A stretch of 33,825 nt of DNA from Clostridia bacterium (GTDB taxonomy: Bacteria; Bacillota; Clostridia; Christensenellales; Aristaeellaceae), in contig JAFZOG010000073.1 in the NCBI GenBank assembly GCA_017550745.1, forward strand, positions 1 through 33,825, given 5' to 3'. The stretch's first letter is position 1. Every line of letters begins with the position of its first letter. The notes beneath the pieces were generated by a model. It did no database searches. It was not told where the DNA came from and was given only the letters and a program-made list of their open reading frames with translations. Made by a program: the position numbers and the translations under genes. Shown here one piece after another: positions 22,602 to 30,897 of this stretch.

Positions 22602-23993
22602 TCAGCAGTTGGTTTCCCGATCAAGCGCGGCATGGTCGGTATCGTGGATGCGCTTTTTCTGCGCGTACATGAACTTATCTGCTTTTTTCATTAGCTTCCC
22701 AAAGCTGTTCTCATCCACCTTGTCCGCATAGGCATAGCCCACGGAAACGCTGATTTTTTCCCGCTCCAGGGCCAGTGAGAACCGCTCGATCCTGCTCTTT
22801 ACCTCTTCCTCGCTTAAGTCCCGGAGCACAGCCGCGAATTCGTCCCCGCCGATGCGGTAGCAGCGGCCTTTTCCCTCCAGCTCGAAGCATTCCCGGATAC
22901 AGGCGCCCGCTGTGCGAAGCAGCTGGTCCCCCGCCAGGTGGCCGTTGGTGTCGTTCATGCGTTTGAGGTAATTCACGTCGAACAGCAGCACGGCGATGGC
23001 GCCGCCGGACTCGCCGATTTCCAGAAGATACTGCTCCAGGCTGTACCGGTTGGGCAGATCGGTCAGCGCGTCCGTCTCGGCAGCGGAGCGAAGGATGGCT
23101 TCCAGCTTATTGTGGCGCTTCAGCAGCGCGTTATAAGCGCTGACCACCTGCCGCATCTCCCGGATGAAGCTGGTCTGGTTCAGGGTTTTATCCGAGGTGA
23201 TCTGCCCGGCGTAGCTGCGCAGCGGCAGGATCAGCCAGTGGAAAAACAGGAAGAAGGTGCAGAGCATGATGAAGATGATGGCAAAAATCACGATCCACAG
23301 CCAGACGCGCAGGGAGGCGATATATCTTTCGCATGCCGATGAAGCCTTGCCAAATTCCTCCTGGAGCGTGCGGTGGCAGTTCTCGATGTTATCCGTAACG
23401 GATGCTTTCAGCAAGGAATAATCCCTGTCCAGGATCAGGCTCCGGGCGTATTCCGTGCGTTCTTCCGCCGCCATGGAAAGCTCTTCCTCCGTCAGCGGAA
23501 CGCTGGGGATCGCTTCCAGATCCGGAATGGGAGGCAGGGGATAGACCGAACGCAGCAGCGCGATCACATGGGCCTGGACTTCAAGCATCTGCTCCGATTT
23601 CGTGGCCGCGGCGTCAATGTAAGCCTGTATCTCGGGGCCGGTGTTCCGGGCCCTGAACCATTCGGCGATTTGGGGGCCGCGGCGGTCCTTGCCAAGCTCC
23701 TGGGCGTAGCGGACCAGGGGGCCGGTGTTGACGGCCCCGTCCTTTCCCACCGGCATCTGGGCAAAGGCGCTGGCCGTCTCGGAGAGGATGCTGGTGCCTG
23801 CCTGGAGGTTCGTGGCGTACTGCTGGTAGGTGTTGCAATTCTGCATCATTTCAGAAAGCTCGGTATTGGAATGGTTGGCCTCAAAAACAAGGGATATGAT
23901 GACGACATGCAGGATCGCAATGATGAATGTAAGCGGCAGGACAAGCGAATTTGCCGTGAACCCGCCGATTTTTGATGTTTTTCCCTCTTTCAT
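22602..23993 (-). CDS. Membrane diguanylate cyclase with extracytoplasmic sensor
   Basis: 463 residues. TM1 at 15-37 and TM2 at 229-254 bracket a 190-residue mostly helical outside domain of no recognised family, rich in Glu/Ala with a PLPPIPDLEAIPSVP segment. After TM2 comes a HAMP-like linker (255-305), then a GGDEF domain with DALTDLPNRY, LLFDVNYLKRMNDTNGH and an intact RIGGDEF (382-386), so c-di-GMP synthesis is expected. There is no RxxD I-site upstream of the signature, so product inhibition is not indicated. AAAGGAG lies 11 bases before the ATG. It sits 56 bases after the large EAL/GGDEF gene. Confidence 0.9.
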   Translation of the reverse strand: MKEGKTSKIGGFTANSLVLPLTFIIAILHVVIISLVFEANHSNTELSEMMQNCNTYQQYATNLQAGTSILSETASAFAQMPVGKDGAVNTGPLVRYAQELGKDRRGPQIAEWFRARNTGPEIQAYIDAAATKSEQMLEVQAHVIALLRSVYPLPPIPDLEAIPSVPLTEEELSMAAEERTEYARSLILDRDYSLLKASVTDNIENCHRTLQEEFGKASSACERYIASLRVWLWIVIFAIIFIMLCTFFLFFHWLILPLRSYAGQITSDKTLNQTSFIREMRQVVSAYNALLKRHNKLEAILRSAAETDALTDLPNRYSLEQYLLEIGESGGAIAVLLFDVNYLKRMNDTNGHLAGDQLLRTAGACIRECFELEGKGRCYRIGGDEFAAVLRDLSEEEVKSRIERFSLALEREKISVSVGYAYADKVDENSFGKLMKKADKFMYAQKKRIHDTDHAALDRETNC

Positions 23994-24049
23994 GCGGATG
24001 GATTCTCCTTTATCATCTGACAGTCAGTTCCCCCTCAGGCTGCTGCGCT

Positions 24050-27000
24050 CTATACAGATGATCCCTCGCATTTTCCTTCTTTCAGGAGGCTCTTGTTTCT
24101 GTACATATACTTATCCGCGCGCTCAAAGACCGGCGCGACGCACGGATCTTCGCTATACGCCGCCATGCCGCAGGCAATCACGATGCCGCCGGCGCGGGCA
24201 GCCGCGGCGTTGTAATCGTTCACCTTCTCAAGCAGCTCATGGATGTTGGCATAATCCCTGCCCTGGGCGATGACGGCAAACTCGTCGCCGCCGACGCGGA
24301 AGACCGGGCTGTGCTTGAAAATGCCGCAGATGGTGGCGCAGGCTTCGCGGAGGTATTGATCCCCCGCCTGATGGCCCGCCGTATCGTTGATCTTTTTCAG
24401 GTCGTTCACGTCGAAAATCACAATGGCGAACGGCGCCTGGCGGTGCTCCGCGATCTGGTGGTCCATCTGGGCCTCCGCCAGCAAATACGCGTGCCTGTTT
24501 TTGACCCCTGTCAGCGCGTCGATATTGGCCTGGGACTGGGCCTGGGCCAGGCGCTTTTCCAGCTCCTGCTCCTGCCGGACCTGGGCGTCGATGTTGTTGA
24601 GGCCCACGATCAGGCGGGGGCCCTCCTTTTCCTCCACGATGGCGGCCTTCATCTGCACGTGGATGGGCCTGCCCTCCATCATAAAGCGGTAGCCCAGGGT
24701 AAAGATGCCGCTGCGCCCGATCTCCGAAAGAACGTTTTCCTTGGTGAAGGACGTGAGGAAGCGGTTCGTATCCTCAGGATAGTTATAGATCTTGGCCACT
24801 TCCCGCACCTTGTCGAAGAAGTTTTCCCCCTCCTTGGCCTGGGCGAAGCCCTTCTCGTAATCCAGGGTGGCGCTGAACTCGCGGTAGCGGTTGGTTTCCG
24901 GATCAACCACATAGACGACGATAAAGTTGCCTGTGAGGGCGTGGAGGCGGGCGTAAATGATGCGCTCCTCCTGGATCTTTTCTTCCGCCCTGCGCTGGCG
25001 CATCAGCTCATCCACATCGGAGATGGCCAGGACGATGAAGCGCTGGTCGTCCTCCATGCGGGAAATCTTCATCTGCACATAGAAGGGCGTCCCCCTGTCA
25101 ATTCTGCGGTAGGTCAGCTCATACACCTTGGTATGGTCCAGGGCTTCGGTGAGGAACGCGCGGTTCATGATCCGCAGGTATTCTTCCAGGTCGTCCGGGT
25201 GGATATAGCTTTTCGCTTCCTCCCAGCAGCGCTTAAAGAATTCGTCTCCCCTTCTGGCCTCGTTGAGCACGCCGCAGGCATCGTCGGTGTGGAAGGCGAT
25301 GAATTCTTCGCTTTCCATGTTGACGTAGTACAGGTCTGTGCAGTCCCGGGCCAGCGCGTGGGCCACGTGGGTATAAATGATGGCCTTGCTGTTTGCCGTT
25401 TTGTAGGCTTTTTCCAGCTTGCGCCTGTATTCCTCTTCGTCGTTGGTGATGCCCAGAATGATCTTTTCCCCGTCGTTTTCCTGGATCAGCGTGGCCCGCA
25501 GGCTGACCGGCAGGGGCTTGCCGTCCATCAGCATCCGGTAATTATGGATCAGGGAACCGTCCTTATGGATCTCGGCCAGCATGTTTTCTTTGGTGAGCAC
25601 CCGCAAATGCCGCTCCAGATCCTCCGGCGCGATGGCCTTGGGGGAATCGCGCAGCACGTCCCTGAAGAAATCCTCTCCCCGCGTGGCCAGGCCGAAATCC
25701 GCATACGTCTTGGCCGCGTTGTACTGCGTGTACTGGCCTGTCACGGGATCGATGGTATAGAGCACCAGATAGTCCGGGGACAGGGCAGCGATCCTGCCCA
25801 GGGAGGTTTTTTCCTGCCGCAGCTTTTTCTCTTCTTCCTGCTGCTTGATCTGGGCGTCGATCATGCTGATACCGATGATGATCTTATTCCCCCGGGACTG
25901 CATGCGGGTGATCTTCATGTTGACGTATTTGGGAACGCCTTCGTCTATCAGGCGGTACGTAAGGGAAAACACGCCCTGGCTGTCCAATGCCTGGATGATT
26001 CTTTCCTTCGAGCAGGACGCGCTGAAGGCTTCCTGATCCTCTTTATAGATCTGATGCGCGCTGTGGTCGCTGTCATCGAAGAAGTTTTCGCCGTGCCGCT
26101 CGACGGCCATTTCCAGGCCGCCTACGGGAGAGGAGTATTCGATGAACTGATCCGTGTCCAGATCCACCACATAGATGCTGTAGTAGTCGGCGGCCAGGGC
26201 CCTGGCGATGTCGATGTACGTGGTGCTTTCATCCGGCGGTGTGATGGAGAGCACGGCAATAGCGAAAGCGTCCTTTCCGTTCACCGGATTCTGCACGACC
26301 CTCCGCAGGAAGGAATGGACCACGGAGCCGTCTTCCATTTCTTCGTCGATGAACGCGCGGTTTTCATTGTTCCGGCACTGGTCGATGGCTTTCATGATAT
26401 CGGAGCCGTGGCCGTCTGCCAGCATGGAAAATTCCATATCCGGATCCGACAAATCCACTTTGAACGCGCGCTTCATGAAATTCCGGAAAGATTGGTTGGT
26501 ACGCACGTACCTGACTTTATCGCCCTGGCTGTTGACCTCCATGATGCCCATGGGGACGGTGTCAAAGGTGTTTTTGATCACGCTGTCGTCCATATTGGCC
26601 AGGAAGGACAGGTCGTACAGGTTGACCCTGCCCATGGTGTCATAATAGGCGGCCTGCCGCAGGTCCTCTATTCCGTCCCGGATCTCTTCCGTATATTTTT
26701 TCATGACCTGCTTCGGCGGCGAGGGCATCATAAAGTAGAATCCCTGCAGCTTGGCGCACCCGATTTCCTGCAGGAACCGGGCCTGCTCCTCCGTTTCCAC
26801 GCCCTCGCAGACGGTATCCACCCCCAGGGAGGTGGCCATCTTCATCATCTCGGTCAGGATGATCTTTCCTTCGTCTCCTTCATCCAGCCGCCGCAAAAAG
26901 CCCATGTCAAATTTGATCAGGTCAAACTTGATGCTTTGGAGAACGTCCAGAGAGGAATACCCGCTGCCGAAGTCGTCCATCCATACCTGGAAGCCCTGGG

Positions 27001-28411
27001 CGCGGAAGCGCTCCACCTGTTCCTTCATGTAGTCGAAATCACTGCCCACGATGCTCTCCGTGATCTCGATATGGATGATCTTCCGGTCCACCCCGGCCGC
27101 ATCCACCAGGGCGCAGATTTCCTTCACCAGGTCGCAGGCGTCAAAATCCGCGCGGGAAAAGTTGATGGATACGGGAATGATCCGGTTGCCGGAAGCTTCC
27201 ATGGCCTTGATATCCCGCAGCACCTGGCGCACGATGCACAGATCCAGCTTGGGGATCAGCATGGCGTCCTCCAGGATCGGGATGAACGACGAGGGCATCA
27301 GCATCCCGCGCACAGGATCGTTCCAGCGGGAGAGCGCCTCCACGTCGCAGACCTTGCCGTTGGCCGAGCGGACGATGGGCTGGTAATACACCTGGATCCA
27401 GCCCTCTTCAATGGCCCTGTCCAGGTTGTCGATGATTTCCTGGCGGTTTTTTTCTTCCGCCAGCATTTCCATGTTAAAAAACGAATAGTAGGACGTTTTG
27501 TTTTTTCTCCATACATTGGCCGCCAGCCTTGCGCGGTCGCAGGCCACCCCGATCTCCACCGCCTCGATCCGGTCCGGATAGACCCCGATCCGGATGGGAA
27601 GGGTTTTCCCCTCGTTCGCCTCGGCGCATTCCGCGATCACCGTGTCAAGGCGCTCCTTCAGGCCCTCTTCCTGAGCGAAGGCGACAAAATGGTCCTGGGC
27701 GAACCGGGCGCAGTTTTCGTTGCTGAAATGCCTGGCCAGGATCCCCGCCACGGCGCGGATCAGGCGGTCCCCCTCAGCGAAGCCGTGCCACCGGTTAAAC
27801 CGCTTCAGCCCTGTCAGATCAAAGAACAGGATCGCGGCATCCGTTTGCCGCTGCCGCATCCTGCTGCGGCCCGCTTCCGCCAGCTCATAGAAATACGCCA
27901 TGTTGGGCAGGCCGGTCATGTAGTCGTAATACAAGCCGTGGTACTGGCTTTCTTCCTCCAGGAACCGGTTCAGCGTCTGGTTCAGCACGCTCTCGTATGT
28001 TTCCTGGCCCTCCACGCAGGCGCCCTCGTTGGCATACCAGGTCAGGCAAAGCCGCACCCCCGGCTTGGGATAGATGCTTTTGCCGTAGGAGTGCAGGACG
28101 ATATAATCCGGATCCTTCAGCGTCCGGGTGCGGTACACGATATTATAGGGCTCGTCGAACGCGGCGAAGCGATAGGCGGCGTCGGCCACCCGGGTCTTAT
28201 CGTCCGGATGGGTGGCGCGGTACATATCGCTGTCCATGAGGCGGTAGGCGTCCTCCAGCTTCGTAAAGCCGAATTCATCGCAAAAACCCTTCGAAAGCGC
28301 GATGGTCACCACCCGTTTGTCAAGGTACTGGTAAATGGCAAACGGGATGGGCATGCGCTCCAGGATCTCCTGCATCCAATCATCAAAACGAAATTTCTCT
28401 GTTTGGTTCAT
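24050..28411 (-). CDS. Large multi-PAS protein with EAL phosphodiesterase and C-terminal GGDEF cyclase
   Basis: 1453 residues, no membrane segment, AGGAGG before the ATG. In order: PAS-like sensor (1-130); degenerate GGDEF (160-310, signature replaced by AQDHF at 238-242); EAL domain (325-575) with EALSRW (358-363), SINFSRADF, EITES, DDFGSGYSS (479-487), IKFDMGF and CEGVET, all consistent with activity; PAS (605-725); four tandem PAS_3-like repeats of about 125 residues (735-857, 870-995, 1014-1140, 1150-1280). The repeats share FFxx, YRxxxxGxPxxVxMKxxR and a final I-x-G-I-x-x-I-D. Last comes a C-terminal GGDEF (1292-1445) with DALTGVKNRH, FDVNDLKKINDTAGH and intact GGDEF (1374-1378). It can probably both make and break c-di-GMP. 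It heads the three-gene c-di-GMP run. Confidence 0.92.
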   Translation of the reverse strand: MNQTEKFRFDDWMQEILERMPIPFAIYQYLDKRVVTIALSKGFCDEFGFTKLEDAYRLMDSDMYRATHPDDKTRVADAAYRFAAFDEPYNIVYRTRTLKDPDYIVLHSYGKSIYPKPGVRLCLTWYANEGACVEGQETYESVLNQTLNRFLEEESQYHGLYYDYMTGLPNMAYFYELAEAGRSRMRQRQTDAAILFFDLTGLKRFNRWHGFAEGDRLIRAVAGILARHFSNENCARFAQDHFVAFAQEEGLKERLDTVIAECAEANEGKTLPIRIGVYPDRIEAVEIGVACDRARLAANVWRKNKTSYYSFFNMEMLAEEKNRQEIIDNLDRAIEEGWIQVYYQPIVRSANGKVCDVEALSRWNDPVRGMLMPSSFIPILEDAMLIPKLDLCIVRQVLRDIKAMEASGNRIIPVSINFSRADFDACDLVKEICALVDAAGVDRKIIHIEITESIVGSDFDYMKEQVERFRAQGFQVWMDDFGSGYSSLDVLQSIKFDLIKFDMGFLRRLDEGDEGKIILTEMMKMATSLGVDTVCEGVETEEQARFLQEIGCAKLQGFYFMMPSPPKQVMKKYTEEIRDGIEDLRQAAYYDTMGRVNLYDLSFLANMDDSVIKNTFDTVPMGIMEVNSQGDKVRYVRTNQSFRNFMKRAFKVDLSDPDMEFSMLADGHGSDIMKAIDQCRNNENRAFIDEEMEDGSVVHSFLRRVVQNPVNGKDAFAIAVLSITPPDESTTYIDIARALAADYYSIYVVDLDTDQFIEYSSPVGGLEMAVERHGENFFDDSDHSAHQIYKEDQEAFSASCSKERIIQALDSQGVFSLTYRLIDEGVPKYVNMKITRMQSRGNKIIIGISMIDAQIKQQEEEKKLRQEKTSLGRIAALSPDYLVLYTIDPVTGQYTQYNAAKTYADFGLATRGEDFFRDVLRDSPKAIAPEDLERHLRVLTKENMLAEIHKDGSLIHNYRMLMDGKPLPVSLRATLIQENDGEKIILGITNDEEEYRRKLEKAYKTANSKAIIYTHVAHALARDCTDLYYVNMESEEFIAFHTDDACGVLNEARRGDEFFKRCWEEAKSYIHPDDLEEYLRIMNRAFLTEALDHTKVYELTYRRIDRGTPFYVQMKISRMEDDQRFIVLAISDVDELMRQRRAEEKIQEERIIYARLHALTGNFIVVYVVDPETNRYREFSATLDYEKGFAQAKEGENFFDKVREVAKIYNYPEDTNRFLTSFTKENVLSEIGRSGIFTLGYRFMMEGRPIHVQMKAAIVEEKEGPRLIVGLNNIDAQVRQEQELEKRLAQAQSQANIDALTGVKNRHAYLLAEAQMDHQIAEHRQAPFAIVIFDVNDLKKINDTAGHQAGDQYLREACATICGIFKHSPVFRVGGDEFAVIAQGRDYANIHELLEKVNDYNAAAARAGGIVIACGMAAYSEDPCVAPVFERADKYMYRNKSLLKEGKCEGSSV

Positions 28412-28647
28412 TCTCTGTGCCTCCTATACAGAAAAACGTGGCATCAGAAGGACTTTTTCCGCCTGATTGTTTTTGCGCCTTTTTACTGAAGGGTGCTTAA
28501 AACCGCTTTTGCGAAGGGCCTGCCGATTTTATTTTACACAGTCGCCGGTGGTATAAGGGCGTTTTTCCGGGGCCTTATCCTGCCAATAATCCGGCCATTC
28601 CGTTTTCCTCGCTTTATAACTGTGCGCATAAAATGCATTATACCATT

Positions 28648-28676
28648 ATTATAGCAGAATTGCCGCTGTTTTTCCA
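28648..28676 (-). promoter_or_regulatory. Probable promoter of the large EAL/GGDEF gene
   Basis: TGGAAA (28676-28671), 17-base spacer, TGC-TATAAT (-10 at 28653-28648). A second TATAAT lies 12 bases downstream. It leaves a leader of about 230 bases before the start at 28411. The whole 31-base block resembles the promoter block at 29512-29540. Confidence 0.55.
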
Positions 28677-28734
28677 GCCCCAAAATACCAAAAAATACCG
28701 AAAAGAAGCATTTCTGCCGTTACCATCCAAATAT

Positions 28735-28778
28735 CTGGGGGGAACCGCTCTTTAGACAGCAAAGAGCGGTTCCCCCAG
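28735..28778. repeat. Strong isolated hairpin with 18-bp stem
   Basis: The arm 28735-28753 pairs with 28761-28778 around AGACAGC, perfect except for one bulged G. It lies 60 bases downstream of the secreted-protein gene ending at 28840 but has no T tract on either strand. It may be a terminator relying on stem strength, or a mobile palindrome. The rest of 28412-28839 holds the promoter above and nothing else I can name. Confidence 0.6.
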
Positions 28779-28839
28779 AAATACTTGAATCGTAACTTTC
28801 TGCTTCTTCCCGGTTTTTCAATGATACTGGCCGTTCAGT

Positions 28840-29478
28840 TCAATTCCAGGGTGAGTAGCTGTAAAGCAGCTCAACCAGTTTTCCGTTTTCGTCAAAGGTG
28901 ACCTGGGTGTTGTAAGCCGCGAAATCCGTTCCGTCGATCAGACGGTCCAGCAATTCGTCGAATCCCAGCTCCACAGGCGCGTCCAGGTTTTCCGGATTGC
29001 TCCAGTCCAGGAATTTAACGTCCTTTTCCAGCGGCACTTCCACCGTGAAAACATCCGTCCAGAAGGGATAATCATTTTCCATCTTCGCCGCATAGGAGCC
29101 GTCCTCCAGCTTGTAGAACGAGTAGGCGTCATAGTTGCTGCCCTTCACCAGGAAGCCTGTTCCCGCTTCATCCGGCGTTATTTCGCTGATGACGGCGGAC
29201 ATTCCGTTTCCAAAGATGATCGCGTCATGCACCTGCAGGTTTTCGATCACCGCCGCGTCAAACCTGTCCTCCTCGCTGACTGTGATCATGACCGTAAACT
29301 TCGCGTCCTCGTCTTCCCCTATGGATCCCCAGCCCGAAATGCGGGCATTGTAGGTTTTTCCTCCCAGCAGGGCCTTCAATGTGTCGGATGCGTTCGGTTT
29401 TATGACCGTCATGGCGGATGCAGCCGCCGCCAGGCAGATCAGGGTCAGCGCCATCAGAACAGCCGTCAGTTTTTTCAT
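28840..29478 (-). CDS. Secreted protein of unknown function
   Basis: 212 residues. GGAGGGAGG precedes the ATG at 29478. There is a typical signal peptide (core LTAVLMALTLICLAAAASA, cleavage after ASA near residue 22). The mature part is acidic with alternating strands. A segment of about 50-120 (ARISGWGS, KFTVMITVSE, ENLQVHDAIIF) could be a small beta domain. The C terminus ends in NGKLVELLYSYSPWN, similar in pattern to the end of the cystatin-like lipoprotein (EIQYMEYVFVPWS). No enzyme motif, no cysteines in the mature chain and no known family. It has its own promoter and is probably monocistronic. Confidence 0.75.
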   Translation of the reverse strand: MKKLTAVLMALTLICLAAAASAMTVIKPNASDTLKALLGGKTYNARISGWGSIGEDEDAKFTVMITVSEEDRFDAAVIENLQVHDAIIFGNGMSAVISEITPDEAGTGFLVKGSNYDAYSFYKLEDGSYAAKMENDYPFWTDVFTVEVPLEKDVKFLDWSNPENLDAPVELGFDELLDRLIDGTDFAAYNTQVTFDENGKLVELLYSYSPWN

Positions 29479-29511
29479 GTTGTTTTCCTCCCTCCAAATA
29501 GAGTTTATCCT

Positions 29512-29540
29512 ATTGTAGCATATCCGGCCCTGCTTTTCCA
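29512..29540 (-). promoter_or_regulatory. Promoter of the secreted-protein gene
   Basis: TGGAAA (29540-29535), 17-base spacer, TGC-TACAAT (-10 at 29517-29512), 34 bases upstream of the start codon. It shares the GCTGGAAAA-x-CAG block with the promoter at 28648-28676. Confidence 0.6.
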
Positions 29541-29611
29541 GCTTGAATTTTGGGGGCGACTCAAAGTGGGCAAGGGGGGGCCTTAAGTATCGAGGAATGC
29601 TGCAGAGGGTT

Positions 29612-29638
29612 ACGCTGGGCGCGCGGAGCGCCCAGCGT
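29612..29638. repeat. GC-rich palindrome, second copy
   Basis: ACGCTGGGCGC and GCGCCCAGCGT form a perfect 11-bp stem around GCGGA. The inner 24 bases are identical to 90-113. GTTACGCTG upstream and GTAACGCTG downstream (29649-29657) add a further partial repeat. The surrounding 29541-29778 shows no gene. It contains a short GGAGCGCTTCATGCTCC hairpin near 29691 and otherwise nothing recognised. Confidence 0.6.
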
Positions 29639-29821
29639 TCCCCCCCTGTAACGCTGCTCAAAACTGAATGGTCAAGCCGGGCCCAGCCTGGAGCGCTTCA
29701 TGCTCCACCCGCTGCCTGCGGGGCGCTTCCGCGCAAGGGAAACTGTGTAATTTCCTGGTTACAAAACGGTTGCATTCTAAAAATATGGATATTTTTGTCC
29801 CGATTATGGCGATTTAAGGTA

Positions 29822-29850
29822 TTGTGCGGGTGATGTTTGGATGATATGAT
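29822..29850 (+). promoter_or_regulatory. Promoter of the ABC importer operon
   Basis: TTGTGC (29822-29827), 17-base spacer, TATGAT (29845-29850) with TGA before it. A perfect AT palindrome, AAAAATA-TGGA-TATTTTT (29779-29796), lies 26 bases upstream of the -35 box and could bind a regulator. The start codon is 100 bases downstream. Confidence 0.6.
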
Positions 29851-29949
29851 ACCGATATATACATTCGCCCGGAGCAGACAGAGCGGGCAGGCAACGGAAC
29901 CCAGGCAGTGAGAAAAAGCATGTATTCCCATAGAAAGGAAGCGGGGGAT

Positions 29950-30882
29950 ATGCAGAAGGCCGAAAAAAAGGTCAATTATAAAAAGCGGCGCTCCATGACG
30001 GAGTTTCTCTATATTCTGCCGTTTCTGATTTTAGTGGCGGTATTTTCCTATTTTCCGCTGTACGGATGGATCTACGCCTTCCACGATTACCGGCCGCCCT
30101 ATCCCATCTCGGCGGACACGTTTGTTGGCCTCAAATGGTTCCAGCATATTTTTTCCAACCCCGTGCGCACCCGGGACGTGCTGCGGGTGCTGCGCAACAC
30201 CTTCGCCATGAGCGGCATTTCCCTGTTCTTCTCCTGGTTCCCGATGGTGTTTGCGGTATTCCTCAATGAGATCAAGTGCAAGCCCTACAAGAAATTCGTC
30301 CAGACGGTGACCACCCTGCCCAACTTCATTTCCTGGGTGCTGGTGTTTTCCATCGCGTTCAACGTGTTCGGCTCCGCCGGGGCCATCAACAGCGTGCTGA
30401 TGGATCTGGGGCTGATCACCAAGCCCATCTCCTTCCTCAAGTCCTCCGAGCATATCTGGTTCAAGATGTGGCTGTGGCTCACGTGGAAGAACGCCGGGTG
30501 GGCCGCCATCATGTACCTGGCCGCCATCACCGGCATCGACGAGCAGATGATCGAGGCCGCGAAGGTGGACGGCGCCACGCGGATGCAGATCATCTGGCAC
30601 ATCACCATTCCCAGCATTCTGCCCACCTATTTCGTCATCGTGATGCTGAACATCGCCAGCTTCCTTTCCAACGGCATGGAGCAGTATTACGTGTTTCAGA
30701 ACGCCTTCAACCAGGAATACATTGAAGTGCTGGATCTGTACGTGTACAACATCGCCACCACCGGCACGGGCAACTATCCGCTGTCCACTGCCATCAGCAT
30801 GCTCAAGAGCGTGGTCAGCGTGATCCTGCTCGCGGGGGCCAACGGGTTCTCCCGGCTGGTGAGGGGCGAAGGCTTCATTTAA
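29950..30882 (+). CDS. ABC sugar importer permease (LplB family)
   Basis: 310 residues from the ATG at 29950, which has AAGGAAG about nine bases upstream. Upstream in-frame GTG/ATG codons (29908, 29920) lack a ribosome site. Six predicted membrane segments begin with FLYILPFLILVAVFSYFPLYGW. The EAA loop that contacts the ATPase is EAAKVDGATRMQIIWHITIPSILP (about residues 200-223). The opening and the FHDYRPP segment are typical of LplB-type partners for polysaccharide or oligosaccharide uptake. It is the first gene of a permease-permease-binding protein operon. No ATPase gene is present, so a shared MsmX-like ATPase elsewhere is the usual solution. Confidence 0.92.
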   Translation: MQKAEKKVNYKKRRSMTEFLYILPFLILVAVFSYFPLYGWIYAFHDYRPPYPISADTFVGLKWFQHIFSNPVRTRDVLRVLRNTFAMSGISLFFSWFPMVFAVFLNEIKCKPYKKFVQTVTTLPNFISWVLVFSIAFNVFGSAGAINSVLMDLGLITKPISFLKSSEHIWFKMWLWLTWKNAGWAAIMYLAAITGIDEQMIEAAKVDGATRMQIIWHITIPSILPTYFVIVMLNIASFLSNGMEQYYVFQNAFNQEYIEVLDLYVYNIATTGTGNYPLSTAISMLKSVVSVILLAGANGFSRLVRGEGFI

Positions 30883-30897
30883 GGGGGGTGAACGCAA

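Noticed and set aside
24239-28489. A 1416-codon open frame on the plus strand opposite the large EAL/GGDEF gene
   Set aside because: It mirrors a gene with complete EAL and GGDEF motifs, has no domains of its own, and its composition is a complement artefact of GC-rich codons.
29908-29949. GTG or ATG starts upstream of the first permease
   Set aside because: They lack ribosome sites; the ATG at 29950 has one and starts a normal LplB-length protein.
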